From NCBI GenBank assembly GCA_013519935.1, contig JACDUA010000006.1:31097-95096 (forward strand): a stretch of 64,000 bases of DNA, in the 5' to 3' direction. The position numbers and the translations under genes were made by a program. Positions 33,497 to 48,307 of this stretch are shown here, piece after piece. This DNA is from Ectothiorhodospiraceae bacterium WFHF3C12. Its GTDB lineage: Bacteria > Pseudomonadota > Gammaproteobacteria > Nitrococcales > Nitrococcaceae. Within the stretch, counting starts at the first letter, position 1. Every line of letters starts with the position of its first letter. The notes beneath the pieces were generated by a model. The model worked only from the letters and a program-made list of their open reading frames with translations. It had not been told where the DNA came from and ran no database searches.

Positions 33497-34978
33497 TCAG
33501 GCGAGTCGTTTGCGTTCGGTGGACGACGCGATGGTCATGGCCTCGCGGTACTTGGCCACGGTGCGCCGCGCCACGTTGATGCCTTCCTCCTGGAGCAGCT
33601 CAGCGAGCTTGCTGTCGCTGAGCGGCCTGGACTGGTCCTCGTCGGCGATCAGCCGGCGGATCCGCGCGCGGATGGCCGTGGCCGAGCATTCGCCGCCGTC
33701 CACGGTCTGCACGTGGCTGGAGAAAAAGTACTTGAATTCGAAGGTGCCCCGCGGAGTGCGCATGAATTTCTGGTTGGTGATCCGCGAGACGGTGGACTCG
33801 TGCATGTCGATCTCTTCGGCCACCTCGCGCAGCACCAGGGGTTTCATGGCCTCGTCGCCTTCCTCCAGGAAATCCCGCTGGCGGCTGACGATGCAGCGGG
33901 CGACCTTGAGCAGGGTCTCGTTGCGGCTGCGCAGGCTCTTGATGAACCAGCGCGCCTCCTGCAGATGCTGGCGGAGCATGTTGGAATCGGCCTTGTTGCC
34001 GGCCTGCTTGGCGAGGCCGGCGTAGAGATTGTTGATGCGTACCCGGGGGTAGGCCTCGGCGTTGATCTCCACCTGCCACTGACCCTCGACCTTGCGCACG
34101 AACACGTCCGGGACCACGTACTGGGTGCGCTGGTTGTCGAAGCGGGCCCCGGGGTGCGGATCCAGGCTCTGGAGGACCTCCACCACCTGCAGCAGTTCCT
34201 GCTGCGACAGGCGCATGCGCCGCTGCAGCTGGCTGTACTGGCGGTTCGCCAGCAGCTCCAGGTGCCGGTCGACCAGATGCCGGGCCTCTTCCAGCCAGGG
34301 CGTGTCGGCGGGCAGGTGGGCCAGCTGGATCAGCAGCGCCTCGCGCGGGCCGTGGGAGGCCACCCCCACCGGGTCGAACTCCCGCACCCGGTCGCGGACG
34401 GATTCCACGTCTTCCAGAGTGACGCCCCATTCCGGGTCCACCGCGGCGACCAGATCCTCCGGGGCCTCGGTGAGGTAGCCGTCGTCGTCCACGGCGTCGA
34501 TGATGGCCTCGGCGATGGCCTGCTCCCGCTCGGTGAAACCGGCCAGGTTCGCCTGCCAGTGCAGGTATTCGTGCAGTGACTCGCCGTCCTCGGTCTGATT
34601 GGCCAGCGGGTCGCGGTCCTCGTCCTCCGGGGCCGGCGCGCTATACGCGGTCTGGCCGTCGTAGATGTCCTCCCAGGAGGAGTCCAGGGCCAGGTCGTCG
34701 CCCAGGGATTCGTTGCTGGACCAGTCCTCGCTTTCGTCGGCGGAGGTCGCCGCCTCCGTGCCCTGTTCCTCTCCGGCGGAGTGCTCCGCCAGGGCGTCGT
34801 CCTCGTAGCCGGTTTCCTCGGCGTCCTCGTCGGATTCCAGCATGAGGTTGGACTCCAGCGCCTGCTGGACCTCCATGCGCAGCTCGAGCGTCGACAGCTG
34901 CAACAGGCGAATGGCCTGCTGCAGCTGCGGCGTCATCGTCAGCTGCTGGCCGAGGCGTAACTGAAGGGACTGTTTCAT
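33497..34978 (-). CDS. rpoN: RNA polymerase sigma-54 factor
   Basis: N-terminal LGQQLTMTPQLQQAIRLLQLSTLEL, RpoN box ARRTVAKYREAM. Confidence 0.97.
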   Translation of the reverse strand: MKQSLQLRLGQQLTMTPQLQQAIRLLQLSTLELRMEVQQALESNLMLESDEDAEETGYEDDALAEHSAGEEQGTEAATSADESEDWSSNESLGDDLALDSSWEDIYDGQTAYSAPAPEDEDRDPLANQTEDGESLHEYLHWQANLAGFTEREQAIAEAIIDAVDDDGYLTEAPEDLVAAVDPEWGVTLEDVESVRDRVREFDPVGVASHGPREALLIQLAHLPADTPWLEEARHLVDRHLELLANRQYSQLQRRMRLSQQELLQVVEVLQSLDPHPGARFDNQRTQYVVPDVFVRKVEGQWQVEINAEAYPRVRINNLYAGLAKQAGNKADSNMLRQHLQEARWFIKSLRSRNETLLKVARCIVSRQRDFLEEGDEAMKPLVLREVAEEIDMHESTVSRITNQKFMRTPRGTFEFKYFFSSHVQTVDGGECSATAIRARIRRLIADEDQSRPLSDSKLAELLQEEGINVARRTVAKYREAMTIASSTERKRLA

Positions 34979-35116
34979 AGGGTCATAAGAATGGATTCAG
35001 GCCGGTGCGCTTCGTCACCTCGTGGGGAATGCTTCACCGATTCCCGCGCCACGACCCCATCGTAGCGGAAACCGCGAGTGTAGAGAACGTTGCGTCTCAC
35101 GCGAGCTTGAACTCGA

Positions 35117-35857
<741 letters not shown>

Positions 35858-35876
35858 TATGGCCTCCTGTTCCGCC

Positions 35877-36455
35877 TCATTCCCCGCTGCCCGGGTCGTC
35901 GTCCCCGTTGCCCTTGTCCCGTTCCTCGTTGGGGAACAGGGTGATCTCGATGCGATCCTTGCCCTCGCCGCCGCTGTCGGCCTGCACGCGCTCGCTGGCG
36001 ACGTCGTAGACGATGGTCTCGCCCTTGAACTCGTTGCGCCCCTGCCAGAGCGTGGCGCCGTCGAGCAGGCGGATGCGCTCCGGGCCGGTGGCATAGTACT
36101 CCATGCGCGGGGCACGGGCGCGTACGTACTCCGCGCCCGCTTCGGGCTGCTGGCGGTAGGTGGCCGGCGAGCCCTCCACCTCGATGCGGGTAACCTGGCG
36201 CTCGTCGTCGGTGTAGACGCGCATGATTTCGCCGGTGACTTCCAGCGTGCCCTGGGTCATGACCACGTCGCCGCGGTAGATGCCCACGCCGGTGGCATTG
36301 TTGAGCTCGGCCTCGTCGGCGTTGAGCCGGATGGGCTGCTCGCTGTCCGAGGGCAGGGCGGTGGCGGCGCCGGCCGGCAGCAGCGCCCCCAGGGCCGCCA
36401 GCAGGATCAGCCACGGTTTGGCTGGCCACGGCGGGGTTCTCTTATCGGCTTTCAT
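35877..36455 (-). CDS. lptA: LPS transport periplasmic protein LptA
   Basis: Signal peptide plus OstA-like repeats ([35 protein letters not shown]). Confidence 0.9.
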   Translation of the reverse strand: MKADKRTPPWPAKPWLILLAALGALLPAGAATALPSDSEQPIRLNADEAELNNATGVGIYRGDVVMTQGTLEVTGEIMRVYTDDERQVTRIEVEGSPATYRQQPEAGAEYVRARAPRMEYYATGPERIRLLDGATLWQGRNEFKGETIVYDVASERVQADSGGEGKDRIEITLFPNEERDKGNGDDDPGSGE

Positions 36456-37059
36456 CTTCCGCTTCCAGACCGGTTTCCGGAGTGTAGATGCCGTCAACGT
36501 GGGACTGCATGTGCACGCGCTGCTCGGCCATGAACACTTCGGCGCCGATGCCGCGCAGCCGGCTGCCGGGGGCGTTCGCCACGATGGGGCGGTCGGTGCT
36601 GGCGTAGTCCGCCCGTGGCAGCAGATAGACTTCCGAGGTTACCAGCTCCAGGGCACCGCCGTTGGCCGTTGCCGGGCGGGTCAGCCGCACCGTGCCGGAG
36701 AGCCGGGCTTCGTCGCCATTATTCCAGGCGCGTCCGAAGTCCGCCTCGCCATGCCAGGGGGCGCCGTCCTCCATGAACAGGGTCCAGCGCGGCTGACGGA
36801 AGGTCCAGCTGTCGGTGTCGTCGAAGCGGCGCATCCGCTCGGCATCCACCCGATAGTCCAGGCTGCCGTCCGGTTGCGTGGCCGAAAGCGTGGTATCCAG
36901 CAGATAGTAACTGACCTCGTCGCGGACGATCTCCGGTGCCGGTGGTGCGCTCTCGCGCCGCGGCTCGCCCTGATACAGCCACCAGCCGATCAGCGGCACC
37001 AGCGCCACCAGCGCCGCCGGCAGTATCCGGCTGCGGCGATCGCGGCCCTTGTCAGCCAT
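36442..37059 (-). CDS. lptC: LPS export protein LptC
   Basis: N-terminal TM anchor, position between kdsC and lptA. Confidence 0.88.
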   Translation of the reverse strand: MADKGRDRRSRILPAALVALVPLIGWWLYQGEPRRESAPPAPEIVRDEVSYYLLDTTLSATQPDGSLDYRVDAERMRRFDDTDSWTFRQPRWTLFMEDGAPWHGEADFGRAWNNGDEARLSGTVRLTRPATANGGALELVTSEVYLLPRADYASTDRPIVANAPGSRLRGIGAEVFMAEQRVHMQSHVDGIYTPETGLEAEDESR

Positions 37060-37609
37060 GATCGTCGATCAGCGCGTCGAGATGGCCCTGGGCGGCGAGG
37101 ATGAGCTCGCAGAGCTCGCGTACCGCGCCACGGCCGCCGGGGCGGCGGGTGACCCAGTCGGCCCGGGCCTGGACGCTGGGATGGGCGTCCGCCACCGCCA
37201 CGGACAGGCCGGCGGCGGCCATGGCGGGCAGGTCCACCAGATCGTCGCCGATGAACGCGGCGGCGCCGGGCGCGATGCCGTGTTCCTCGCACAGCGTTGC
37301 CAGGGCGGCCCCCTTGGCGCGGCTGCCCTGGATCAGGTCGGTGACCCCCAGCTCCCCGGCCCGCCTCTCCAGGGCGGCGGAAGCGCGGGCGGTGATCCAG
37401 GCGACGGCGATCCCCGCGTCCTGGAGCAGCCGGATGCCCTTGCCGTCATGAATATGGAAGGCCTTCAGCGTTTCCCCGTCGGCGCCCGTGTAGACGCTGC
37501 CATCCGTGAGCACGCCGTCCACGTCGCTAACCAGCAGCGACACGGCCTGGGCGCGCTCCCAGACGGATTCCTCGGGCATGTCGAAGTAGGCCGGATTGCG
37601 GCGGTCCAT
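37052..37609 (-). CDS. kdsC: 3-deoxy-D-manno-octulosonate 8-phosphate phosphatase KdsC
   Basis: HAD motif LLVSDVDGVLTDGSVY. Confidence 0.93.
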   Translation of the reverse strand: MDRRNPAYFDMPEESVWERAQAVSLLVSDVDGVLTDGSVYTGADGETLKAFHIHDGKGIRLLQDAGIAVAWITARASAALERRAGELGVTDLIQGSRAKGAALATLCEEHGIAPGAAAFIGDDLVDLPAMAAAGLSVAVADAHPSVQARADWVTRRPGGRGAVRELCELILAAQGHLDALIDDHG

Positions 37610-38634
37610 CAGACCACCCCCGCCCGCAGCAGGTCGTGCATGTTCAGCGCACCCTGCAGCCGATCGTCGGCATCCACCACCAGCAGCGCGTTGATCTTGT
37701 GGCGTTCCATGCGCTCCAGGGCCTCGGCGGCGAGCTCGTCGGTGCGGGCGGTGCGCGGATGGGTCGTCATGACGCGTTGTACGGGCGTGGTGTGGATGTC
37801 CACGGCCTGCTCGAAGGTCCGCCGCAGGTCGCCGTCGGTGAAGATGCCGACGACCCGGGCGTGCGCGTCGACCACGGCGGTCATGCCCAGGCCCTTGGCG
37901 GTCATCTCCACCAGGGTGTCGCTGAGTATGGTCTGCGGCGTTACCCGCGGGATGCGCTCGCCGGTGTGCATCAGGTCATCGATACGCAACAGCAGCCGGC
38001 GGCCCAGTCGTCCGCCGGGATGGGAGCGGGCGAAGTCCTCGGCGGTGAAGCCGCGGGCGTCCAGCAGCGACACCGCCATGGCATCCCCCATGGCCAGGGT
38101 CGCCGTGGTGCTGGAGGTGGGCGCGAGACCGAGGGGGCAGGCCTCCTGGGCCACGCTGACGTCGATGTGCACGTCCGCCGCCCGGGCCAGGGTGGAGTCT
38201 GGACGGCCGGTCAGGGCGATCAGCGGGACGTGCAGGCGCTTGATCAGGGGAATGATGGTGTTGATCTCTTCGGTCTCCCCCGAATTGGACAACGCCATGA
38301 CCACGTCCTCGGGCGTGATCATGCCCAGGTCGCCGTGGCTGGCCTCGCCCGGATGCACGAAGAACGCCGGCGTGCCGGTGCTGGCCAGGGTCGCGGCGAT
38401 CTTGCCGCCGATGTGGCCGGACTTGCCCATGCCGATGACGATCACCCGCCCGCGGCAGTCGAGCATCAGCCGGCAGGCCCTGGCAAAGCCGCCGTCGAGG
38501 CGTTCCTTCAGCGCCAGCACGGCGCTCGCCTCCACGTCCAGCACGGCGGCGGCAAGGGCCTGCAGGCGGGCCCCGGGATCGCGCTCCCGGTTCTCGGCCA
38601 GGAAATCATCCAGTCTTGTCGGTGTGTCGGACAT
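37609..38634 (-). CDS. kdsD: D-arabinose 5-phosphate isomerase KdsD
   Basis: SIS domain GMGKSGHIGGKIAATLASTGTPAFFVHPGEASHGDLGMI plus CBS domains. Confidence 0.95.
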   Translation of the reverse strand: MSDTPTRLDDFLAENRERDPGARLQALAAAVLDVEASAVLALKERLDGGFARACRLMLDCRGRVIVIGMGKSGHIGGKIAATLASTGTPAFFVHPGEASHGDLGMITPEDVVMALSNSGETEEINTIIPLIKRLHVPLIALTGRPDSTLARAADVHIDVSVAQEACPLGLAPTSSTTATLAMGDAMAVSLLDARGFTAEDFARSHPGGRLGRRLLLRIDDLMHTGERIPRVTPQTILSDTLVEMTAKGLGMTAVVDAHARVVGIFTDGDLRRTFEQAVDIHTTPVQRVMTTHPRTARTDELAAEALERMERHKINALLVVDADDRLQGALNMHDLLRAGVV

Positions 38635-38812
38635 CGTTGTCGTTTCCCCGGACCGTTGCCGTCAGCGTACGGCAAAGACGGCATTTCTCAACGTCCATTG
38701 ACCCTCTGGCCGTTCCGACCTGGCGGGAGCGAAGCCCGTCACGCTCGCGGCGGGCACGGCCCTGATGCGCTCAGTCGCGCCACCCGGCACGCGCGGACGT
38801 TTCAGTGCCTGC

Positions 38813-39784
38813 CTAAATGGAGCCATGAGCGTCGAAGAACAGCATCACCTGGTAGCCGCAGTAGGCCGCGAGCAGCAACAGCCCCTCCGGCCGGGTGACG
38901 TGGCCGGGCCGGCGCAGCCCATAGGCGAAGGCGAAGAACACCATGGTCAATAGGACCATGGAGACGAAGTCCCGGTTCAGCACCTCGGCATCGAAATGAA
39001 ACGGGGCCACCGCGCCGGCAAGCCCCATGACCCCGAGGATGTTGAATATGTTGGAGCCGATAACGTTGCCGATGGCGATGTCGTGCTCGCCCTTCCGGGC
39101 GCTGGCCATGGAGGCGGCGAGCTCCGGCAGGCTGGTCCCGAGGGCGACGATGGTCAGGCCGATGACGAGATCACTGATGCCGAGGCTCTGGGCGGTGGCC
39201 ACCGCCGCCCAGACCAGCGCCCGCGAGCTCGCCAGCAGCAGGGCCAGGCCGGCGATCAGCCAGAACACCGCCGTGCGCAAAGGCATGTCGGTGGGGATTT
39301 CCTCCTCGTATTCCTGCACGATGGGGTCGGCACCGCCCCGGCGGGCCTGCCAGCCCATCCAGAGCAGCACGGCGCCCATGCCGAGGAGCAGCAGCAGGCC
39401 CTCCCATCGCTGCAGACGGAGGTCCAGCAGCAGCGGCAGGCTCAGCCCCATGACGGCCAGCAGCACGGGCATCTCGCGTTTCAGGATGCTGGAGCGCACA
39501 GCCAGCGGGAAGCACAGTGCGGTGATGCCGATGATCAACCCGGTGTTGGCGATATTGGACCCGATGGCGTTGCCGATGCCCAGCCCGGGGTTTCCTTCCC
39601 ACGCCGCCAGGCCCGAGACCAGCATCTCCGGCGCCGAGGTGCCGATGCCCACGATGGTCAACCCCACCACCAGTGGCGAGACGCCGAGGCTGCGGGCGGT
39701 GACGGCGGCACCCGCGATGAACCGGTCGGCGCTCCAGGTGAGCACGATAAAGCCCAGAACCAGGGTCAGCAGGTACAGCCCCAT
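38813..39784 (-). CDS. yrbG: Calcium/sodium antiporter (YrbG family)
   Basis: Na/Ca exchanger repeats (VGIGTSAPEMLVS; VALGTSLPELAAS); divergent from mlaF as in E. coli. Confidence 0.92.
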   Translation of the reverse strand: MGLYLLTLVLGFIVLTWSADRFIAGAAVTARSLGVSPLVVGLTIVGIGTSAPEMLVSGLAAWEGNPGLGIGNAIGSNIANTGLIIGITALCFPLAVRSSILKREMPVLLAVMGLSLPLLLDLRLQRWEGLLLLLGMGAVLLWMGWQARRGGADPIVQEYEEEIPTDMPLRTAVFWLIAGLALLLASSRALVWAAVATAQSLGISDLVIGLTIVALGTSLPELAASMASARKGEHDIAIGNVIGSNIFNILGVMGLAGAVAPFHFDAEVLNRDFVSMVLLTMVFFAFAYGLRRPGHVTRPEGLLLLAAYCGYQVMLFFDAHGSI

Positions 39785-39940
39785 TGCGTGTTCTGCCTGT
39801 CGATTGAATGAAGGAAACGTTGGTTGAATGCCGCCTCGCGCGGAGTCATTCAAGCCGTCCCGGCGCCGGCCGGCGCAAAACGCGCAATGATACTAACGCG
39901 GTGTCGTGAAAAGCCACCACTGACGCCGTGTCGGGGTCAT

Positions 39941-39969
39941 TTGACTCCCCCAGACCCATACTGGATACT
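39941..39969 (+). promoter_or_regulatory. Candidate sigma-70 promoter for mla operon
   Basis: TTGACT (39941-39946), 17-nt spacer, GATACT (39964-39969), about 90 nt upstream of mlaF ATG. Confidence 0.5.
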
Positions 39970-40059
39970 GCCGACGCTCGCCCACCGACAGAAGGACTGC
40001 CAAGGTGCGGTGCCGCCTGGGAAAACCGGGCCCGCGCCGGCGACGTCAAACGGTTTGCC

Positions 40060-40896
40060 ATGGCCATCGATTCCGCCGCGGAAAGCTCCGACGTCCTCGT
40101 AGACATACGGGGGCTGCACTATTCCCGGGGCAACAAGAAGATATTCGACGGCGTCGACATCCAGATCCGGCGCGGCCGGGTAACGGCCATCATGGGGCCG
40201 AGCGGGACCGGCAAGACGACCCTGCTGCGGCTGATCGGAGGGCAGCTGCGGCCCCACGCGGGCCGCATCGTGGTGGACGGCCAGGACGTGCACAAGCTGA
40301 GCCGCGCCGGGCTTTTCCGGCTGCGCCGGCGCATGGGCCTGCTCTTCCAGAGCGGCGCGCTGTTCACGGACCTGACGTGTTTCGAGAACGTCGCATTCCC
40401 GCTGCGCGAGCACACGACCCTGCCGGAGTCGCTGATCCGCAACCTGGTGCTCATGAAGCTGCAGGCCGTGGGGCTACGCGGCGCGCGGGATCTCTATCCC
40501 AGCCAGCTCTCCGGAGGCATGGCGCGGCGGGTGGCACTGGCCCGGGCCATTGCCCTGGACCCGACCATGGTCCTTTACGACGAGCCCTTTTCGGGGCAGG
40601 ACCCGATCTCCATGGGCGTGCTGGTGCAGTTGATCCGGCTGCTCAACGACGCTCTGGGCCTGACCAGCGTCGTGGTTTCCCACGACGTCGATGAGACGGC
40701 GGCCATCTCCGACATGATCTACGTGATCTCCGACGGCAAGGTGGTGGGGGAAGGCACGCCCCAGGCCCTGCGCGAGACGGACTCCGAGTGGGTGCGGCAG
40801 TTCATGTCGGCGCTGCCCGATGGGCCGGTGCCGTTCCACTATCCGGCCCCATCCTACCGCAGCGAGCTGCTGGGCGAGGCGGGACCGGGCGCATGA
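40060..40896 (+). CDS. mlaF: Phospholipid ABC transporter ATP-binding protein MlaF
   Basis: [39 protein letters not shown]. Confidence 0.95.
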   Translation: MAIDSAAESSDVLVDIRGLHYSRGNKKIFDGVDIQIRRGRVTAIMGPSGTGKTTLLRLIGGQLRPHAGRIVVDGQDVHKLSRAGLFRLRRRMGLLFQSGALFTDLTCFENVAFPLREHTTLPESLIRNLVLMKLQAVGLRGARDLYPSQLSGGMARRVALARAIALDPTMVLYDEPFSGQDPISMGVLVQLIRLLNDALGLTSVVVSHDVDETAAISDMIYVISDGKVVGEGTPQALRETDSEWVRQFMSALPDGPVPFHYPAPSYRSELLGEAGPGA

Positions 40897-41669
40897 TCGA
40901 ATGGACCCGCAACCTGGGTGCCAAGACCCTGCAGTCGCTGGGCAAGCTCGGTCGTGCCACGCTGTTCCTGCTCCGGGTGCTGGCCGGGCTGCCGGGGCTG
41001 GCGCGCCGTCCGCTGCTGGTCGTGGCGGAGATCTACTCGGTGGGCGTGCTTTCGCTGCTGATCATCGTGGTATCCGGGCTTTTCGTGGGGATGGTGCTCG
41101 GCCTGCAGGGCTACAATACGCTGGTGGATTTCGGTGCCGAGGAGTCCCTGGGCACCCTCGTGGCCCTGTCCCTGACGCGGGAGCTGGGGCCGGTGGTCAC
41201 GGCGCTGCTTTTCGCCGGCCGGGCCGGGTCGGCGCTGAGCGCGGAAATCGGCCTGATGAAGGCCACCGAGCAGCTCTCGAGCATGGAAATGATGGCCGTG
41301 GACCCGGAGCGGCGGGTCATCGGGCCGCGCTTCCTCGCGGGGGTCATCGCCATGCCGCTGCTGGCCGCGATTTTCACGTTCCTGGGCATCATCGGCGCCT
41401 ACGGGATCGGAACGAACCTGCTGGGCGTGGATGCCGGCGCCTTCTGGTCGCAGATGCAGGGTAGCGTGAGCTTCTACGAGGACGTGCTCAACGGGGTGAT
41501 CAAGAGCCTGGTGTTCGGCGTGGTGGCGAGCTGGATCGCGGTCTTCGAGGGTTACGACTGCATGCCCACGTCCGAGGGCGTGAGCCGGGCGACCACGCGC
41601 ACGGTGGTCCACACGTCCCTGGCCGTGCTGGGGCTGGACTTCATTCTCACGGCACTGATGTTTGGTTGA
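40893..41669 (+). CDS. mlaE: Phospholipid ABC transporter permease MlaE
   Basis: MlaE permease, [41 protein letters not shown]. Confidence 0.96.
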   Translation: MIEWTRNLGAKTLQSLGKLGRATLFLLRVLAGLPGLARRPLLVVAEIYSVGVLSLLIIVVSGLFVGMVLGLQGYNTLVDFGAEESLGTLVALSLTRELGPVVTALLFAGRAGSALSAEIGLMKATEQLSSMEMMAVDPERRVIGPRFLAGVIAMPLLAAIFTFLGIIGAYGIGTNLLGVDAGAFWSQMQGSVSFYEDVLNGVIKSLVFGVVASWIAVFEGYDCMPTSEGVSRATTRTVVHTSLAVLGLDFILTALMFG

Positions 41670-41757
41670 GGACGCCGAAAACCGATTCATGCCCGGTCGC
41701 CGGAGCGGTCCGGATCGGCCGGCGGTGCCGGGAAGGCCATAGAACAGGACACGAGCT

Positions 41758-42219
41758 ATGTACGTATCGAGAACGGCGGAGCTGTGGGTCGGGTTGTTCG
41801 TGCTGGCGGGGATTGCCTCGCTGTTCGCCCTGGCCATGAAGGTGAGCAACATTGCCGCGTTTCAGAGCGCTGACGGCTACGAAATCGTGGCCCGCTTCCA
41901 GAACATCGGCGGTCTCACGGAGCGCGCGCCGGTGACGCTGGGCGGCGTGCAGATCGGCCGGGTCAAGAGCATCGAGCTGGACCAGCAGACCTTCCAGGCC
42001 AGGGTGATCCTGGCCATCGCACCGGACTACAACAACCTGCCGGAGGACACCAGCGCCTCGATACTCACCTCGGGTCTGCTGGGCGAGCAGTATGTCGGCC
42101 TGGAACCGGGCGGCATGGATGCGACTCTAAGCGATGGCGACGAGATCATGTTGACGCAGTCGGCACTGGTGCTGGAGAAGATCATCAGCCAGTTCCTTTA
42201 CCAGACGGCCTCCGAGTAG
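41758..42219 (+). CDS. mlaD: Outer membrane lipid asymmetry protein MlaD (MCE domain)
   Basis: Single TM plus MCE domain (GLTERAPVTLGGVQIGRVKSI). Confidence 0.94.
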   Translation: MYVSRTAELWVGLFVLAGIASLFALAMKVSNIAAFQSADGYEIVARFQNIGGLTERAPVTLGGVQIGRVKSIELDQQTFQARVILAIAPDYNNLPEDTSASILTSGLLGEQYVGLEPGGMDATLSDGDEIMLTQSALVLEKIISQFLYQTASE

Positions 42220-42273
42220 GGGCCGGATCCGAACATCGCCGGACCAGCGAGCCAGAACAGGGAGCTCCCATCA

Positions 42274-42924
42274 ATGCGCACAATCGCCGGAAGACTTGCT
42301 GCACTGCTGTTGGGTGTCGCCGTGGCGGGCGCCGCCACGGCCGCCGATACGACCGGGGACGGAATGACGCCGCCGGATGCGCTCGTCGAGGAGACCACGG
42401 AGCAGGTCCTGGAGCTGCTCGAGGAGCGCCAGGCCGAGATCGAGCAGGACCCGGGCATCGTCTTCGAGATCGTGCGCGAAGTGGTGCTGCCGCATTTCGA
42501 CTTTCCGCTGATCAGCCGATTCGTCCTGGGCCGGCACTGGCGCGAGGCCAGCCCCGAACAGCGCGAGCGCTTCATGGAGGAGTTCCGGACCCTGCTGATT
42601 CGCACCTACGGTACTTCCCTGGCCGAGTACTCCGGACAGGAGGTCGAGTATCTGCCGATGAAGGCCGACCCGGAGAGCGGGCGCGTGGTGGTGCGCACCG
42701 AGATTCAGCAGGCCCAGGGCCCGGCCATCCCGATCGCCTATCGCCTGCATCGCACGGACGAGGGCTGGAAGGTGTTCGACGTGATCGTCGAGGGGGCCAG
42801 CTACGTGCAGACCTACCGCAGCGAGTACGGCTCGCTGATCGCCTCCAGGGGGCTCGACGCCCTGATCGAAAGCCTGGCGGAGAAGAACGCGCGCAAGACG
42901 CAGCAGGGCGGGGGCGCTTCGTGA
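42274..42924 (+). CDS. mlaC: Phospholipid-binding periplasmic protein MlaC
   Basis: Signal peptide; FDFPLISRFVLGRHWREASPEQRERFMEEFRTLLIRTY. Confidence 0.94.
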   Translation: MRTIAGRLAALLLGVAVAGAATAADTTGDGMTPPDALVEETTEQVLELLEERQAEIEQDPGIVFEIVREVVLPHFDFPLISRFVLGRHWREASPEQRERFMEEFRTLLIRTYGTSLAEYSGQEVEYLPMKADPESGRVVVRTEIQQAQGPAIPIAYRLHRTDEGWKVFDVIVEGASYVQTYRSEYGSLIASRGLDALIESLAEKNARKTQQGGGAS

Positions 42925-43232
42925 GCAAAGCCGAGCTGCGCCGGGGCGAGACCGAGGGGCAGTTCGTCCTGGAGGGCAATCTGAGCATCGAATCCGTGCC
43001 GCGGCTATGGGAGCGGACCAATGGCGCGTTTCACGACGTACCGGCGCTGACCATCGATCTCGGCCAGGTGGAGCGGGCCGACAGCGCCGGGCTGGCGCTG
43101 CTTATCGATTGGACTCGCCGGGCGCGGGACAACGGCCAGGACATCCGCTTCACCAACCTGCCCGATCAGATGCTGGCTATTGCACGCGTCAGCGGCCTCG
43201 ATACCATGTTGCCCTTTTACCGCGCCGACTAA
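42921..43232 (+). CDS. mlaB: STAS-domain protein MlaB
   Basis: STAS motif VERADSAGLALLIDW; GTG start overlapping mlaC stop. Confidence 0.9.
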   Translation: MSKAELRRGETEGQFVLEGNLSIESVPRLWERTNGAFHDVPALTIDLGQVERADSAGLALLIDWTRRARDNGQDIRFTNLPDQMLAIARVSGLDTMLPFYRAD

Positions 43233-43248
43233 CGCGAGGACAGAGCCA

Positions 43249-43494
43249 ATGATGGAGCCACAGGAGATCGCCCGGCTGCTGGAGCAGGGGCTGAACGACG
43301 CCCGGGTCCACGTCGACGGTGACGGGCACCATTTCCAGGCGTTGATCGTCACCCCCGCCTTCGAGGGGCTGAGCCTGATCCAGCGTCATCGTATGGTCAA
43401 CGAGGTGCTTGAAGCGCATCTCGATTCGGGGGTGTTGCACGCCATTTCCATGCGCACCCTGACCCCGGAACAGTATGACGCCGAGCGCACCTGA
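43249..43494 (+). CDS. ibaG: BolA family protein IbaG
   Basis: VDGDGHHFQALIVTPAFEGLSLIQRHRMVNEVL; between mlaB and murA. Confidence 0.92.
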   Translation: MMEPQEIARLLEQGLNDARVHVDGDGHHFQALIVTPAFEGLSLIQRHRMVNEVLEAHLDSGVLHAISMRTLTPEQYDAERT

Positions 43495-43633
43495 CGCCGG
43501 CGGGTGCCTGCCGGCGCGGTGCTTCGCGCCGGCGGCGAGGAGAAACCAATTGAGCAGTAACACCACGGTATACGCCATACCCGGCCTCCGCGTGCCGGGG
43601 TCGACGCCCAGCCGCCGGCGGGGTGGCGTCTAG

Positions 43634-45567
<1,934 letters not shown>

Positions 45568-45607
45568 CCCGCATGTCACACAGCCGCTCGCGAGGTACTG
45601 GAACGGC

Positions 45608-46966
45608 ATGACCACACGTCAGTCAGACAGCAGCCCGGCATCCTCGAGCCTCGAGATCCGGCGACTGAGCATCACCCAGCCCGATTTCTGGGAGAGCCTG
45701 CGGACCCTGACCAGTTGGGAAGAGGGGGCCGGCGCCCGGGTGGAATCCACCGTCGACGAGATCCTGGCCGACGTCCGTGGCCGCGGCGATGCCGCGCTGC
45801 TGGACTGGACCGCCAGGCTCGATGGTATGGAGGCCGGGCATGTCTCGGAGCTGTCCCTCCCGGCGTCGCGGCTGCGGGCGGCCTTCGACGGCCTGGCCGC
45901 CGAGCAGCGCGAGGCGCTCGAGGCGGCGGCGGAGCGTATCACCGAGTACCACCAGCGCCAGCTCCAGGAGTCCTGGAGCTACACCCAGGCCGACGGGACC
46001 GTCCTCGGGCAACAGGTGACGGCGCTGGAGAAGGTGGGCGTGTATGTCCCCGGCGGCAAGGCGGCGTATCCGTCCTCGGTCCTGATGAACACCCTGCCGG
46101 CCGGTGTCGCCGGCGTCGAGGAGATCATCATGACCGTGCCCACCCCGGGCGGTGTCGTGAACGAGCTGGTACTGGCCGCCGCCCATGTGGCCGGCGTGCA
46201 CCGGGTGATCACCATCGGCGGTGCCCAGGCGGTGGGGGCGCTGGCCTACGGCACCGAGACCGTCCCCGCGGTGGACAAGATCGTCGGGCCCGGCAATGCG
46301 TACGTCGCGGAGGCCAAGCGTAAGGTCTTCGGCCACGTCGGCATCGACATGGTGGCGGGTCCCTCGGAGATCCTGGTCATCTGCGACGGTCAGACGGATC
46401 CCGAGTGGATTGCCATGGACCTCTTCTCCCAGGCCGAGCACGACGAGGACGCCCGCGCGATCCTGGTCTGCCCGGACGTGCTCTACCTGGATGAGGTGCA
46501 GGCGGCGATGGAGCGGTTGCTGCCGGAGATGGAGCGCTCGGACATCATCCGGGCCTCGCTGCGTAACCGCGGTGCGCTGATCTATGTGCGCGATCTTGGC
46601 GAGGCCGAGCGGGTGGCCAACACCATCGCCCCCGAGCATCTGGAGCTGTCGGTGGCGGAGCCGGAGAAGATGCTGGCGCGGATCCGCCATGCCGGGGCCG
46701 TGTTCCTGGGCCGGCATACGCCCGAGGCACTCGGCGACTACTGCGCCGGGCCCAACCACGTGCTGCCGACCTCCTGCACGGCGCGTTTCGCTTCGCCGCT
46801 GGGCGTGTATGACTTCCAGAAGCGCACCAGCGTCATCGGCTGCTCGCCGGCCGGTGCGCGCACCCTGGGGGCCATCGCGGAAGTGCTGGCCTGGGGCGAG
46901 GGGCTGACCGCCCATGCCGCCTCGGCACGCTACCGCATGGACGCGGACGACTCGTCCGGCCGTTGA
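45608..46966 (+). CDS. hisD: Histidinol dehydrogenase
   Basis: [44 protein letters not shown]. Confidence 0.96.
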   Translation: MTTRQSDSSPASSSLEIRRLSITQPDFWESLRTLTSWEEGAGARVESTVDEILADVRGRGDAALLDWTARLDGMEAGHVSELSLPASRLRAAFDGLAAEQREALEAAAERITEYHQRQLQESWSYTQADGTVLGQQVTALEKVGVYVPGGKAAYPSSVLMNTLPAGVAGVEEIIMTVPTPGGVVNELVLAAAHVAGVHRVITIGGAQAVGALAYGTETVPAVDKIVGPGNAYVAEAKRKVFGHVGIDMVAGPSEILVICDGQTDPEWIAMDLFSQAEHDEDARAILVCPDVLYLDEVQAAMERLLPEMERSDIIRASLRNRGALIYVRDLGEAERVANTIAPEHLELSVAEPEKMLARIRHAGAVFLGRHTPEALGDYCAGPNHVLPTSCTARFASPLGVYDFQKRTSVIGCSPAGARTLGAIAEVLAWGEGLTAHAASARYRMDADDSSGR

Positions 46967-47023
46967 CCCGGCGGCGTGCCGCGCCGACGCGCCATCGCCG
47001 GCGTTGCCTGAATTCCCCGGCGG

Positions 47024-48178
<1,155 letters not shown>

Positions 48179-48307
48179 CGATACTCCCTACAGTCCCAGC
48201 AGTACACGGACGCCGCGGGGTGCCACGCTTTGGCGCGATGGCGATGCAGAGTAGCATGCCAGGGCGGACCAAGGGGCGCAGTCCCGGAACGATCACAGGA
48301 GTCGACC

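Noticed and set aside
37049-38701. 550-aa plus-strand ORF opposite kdsC/kdsD
   Set aside because: Shadow ORF; kdsC and kdsD are clear.
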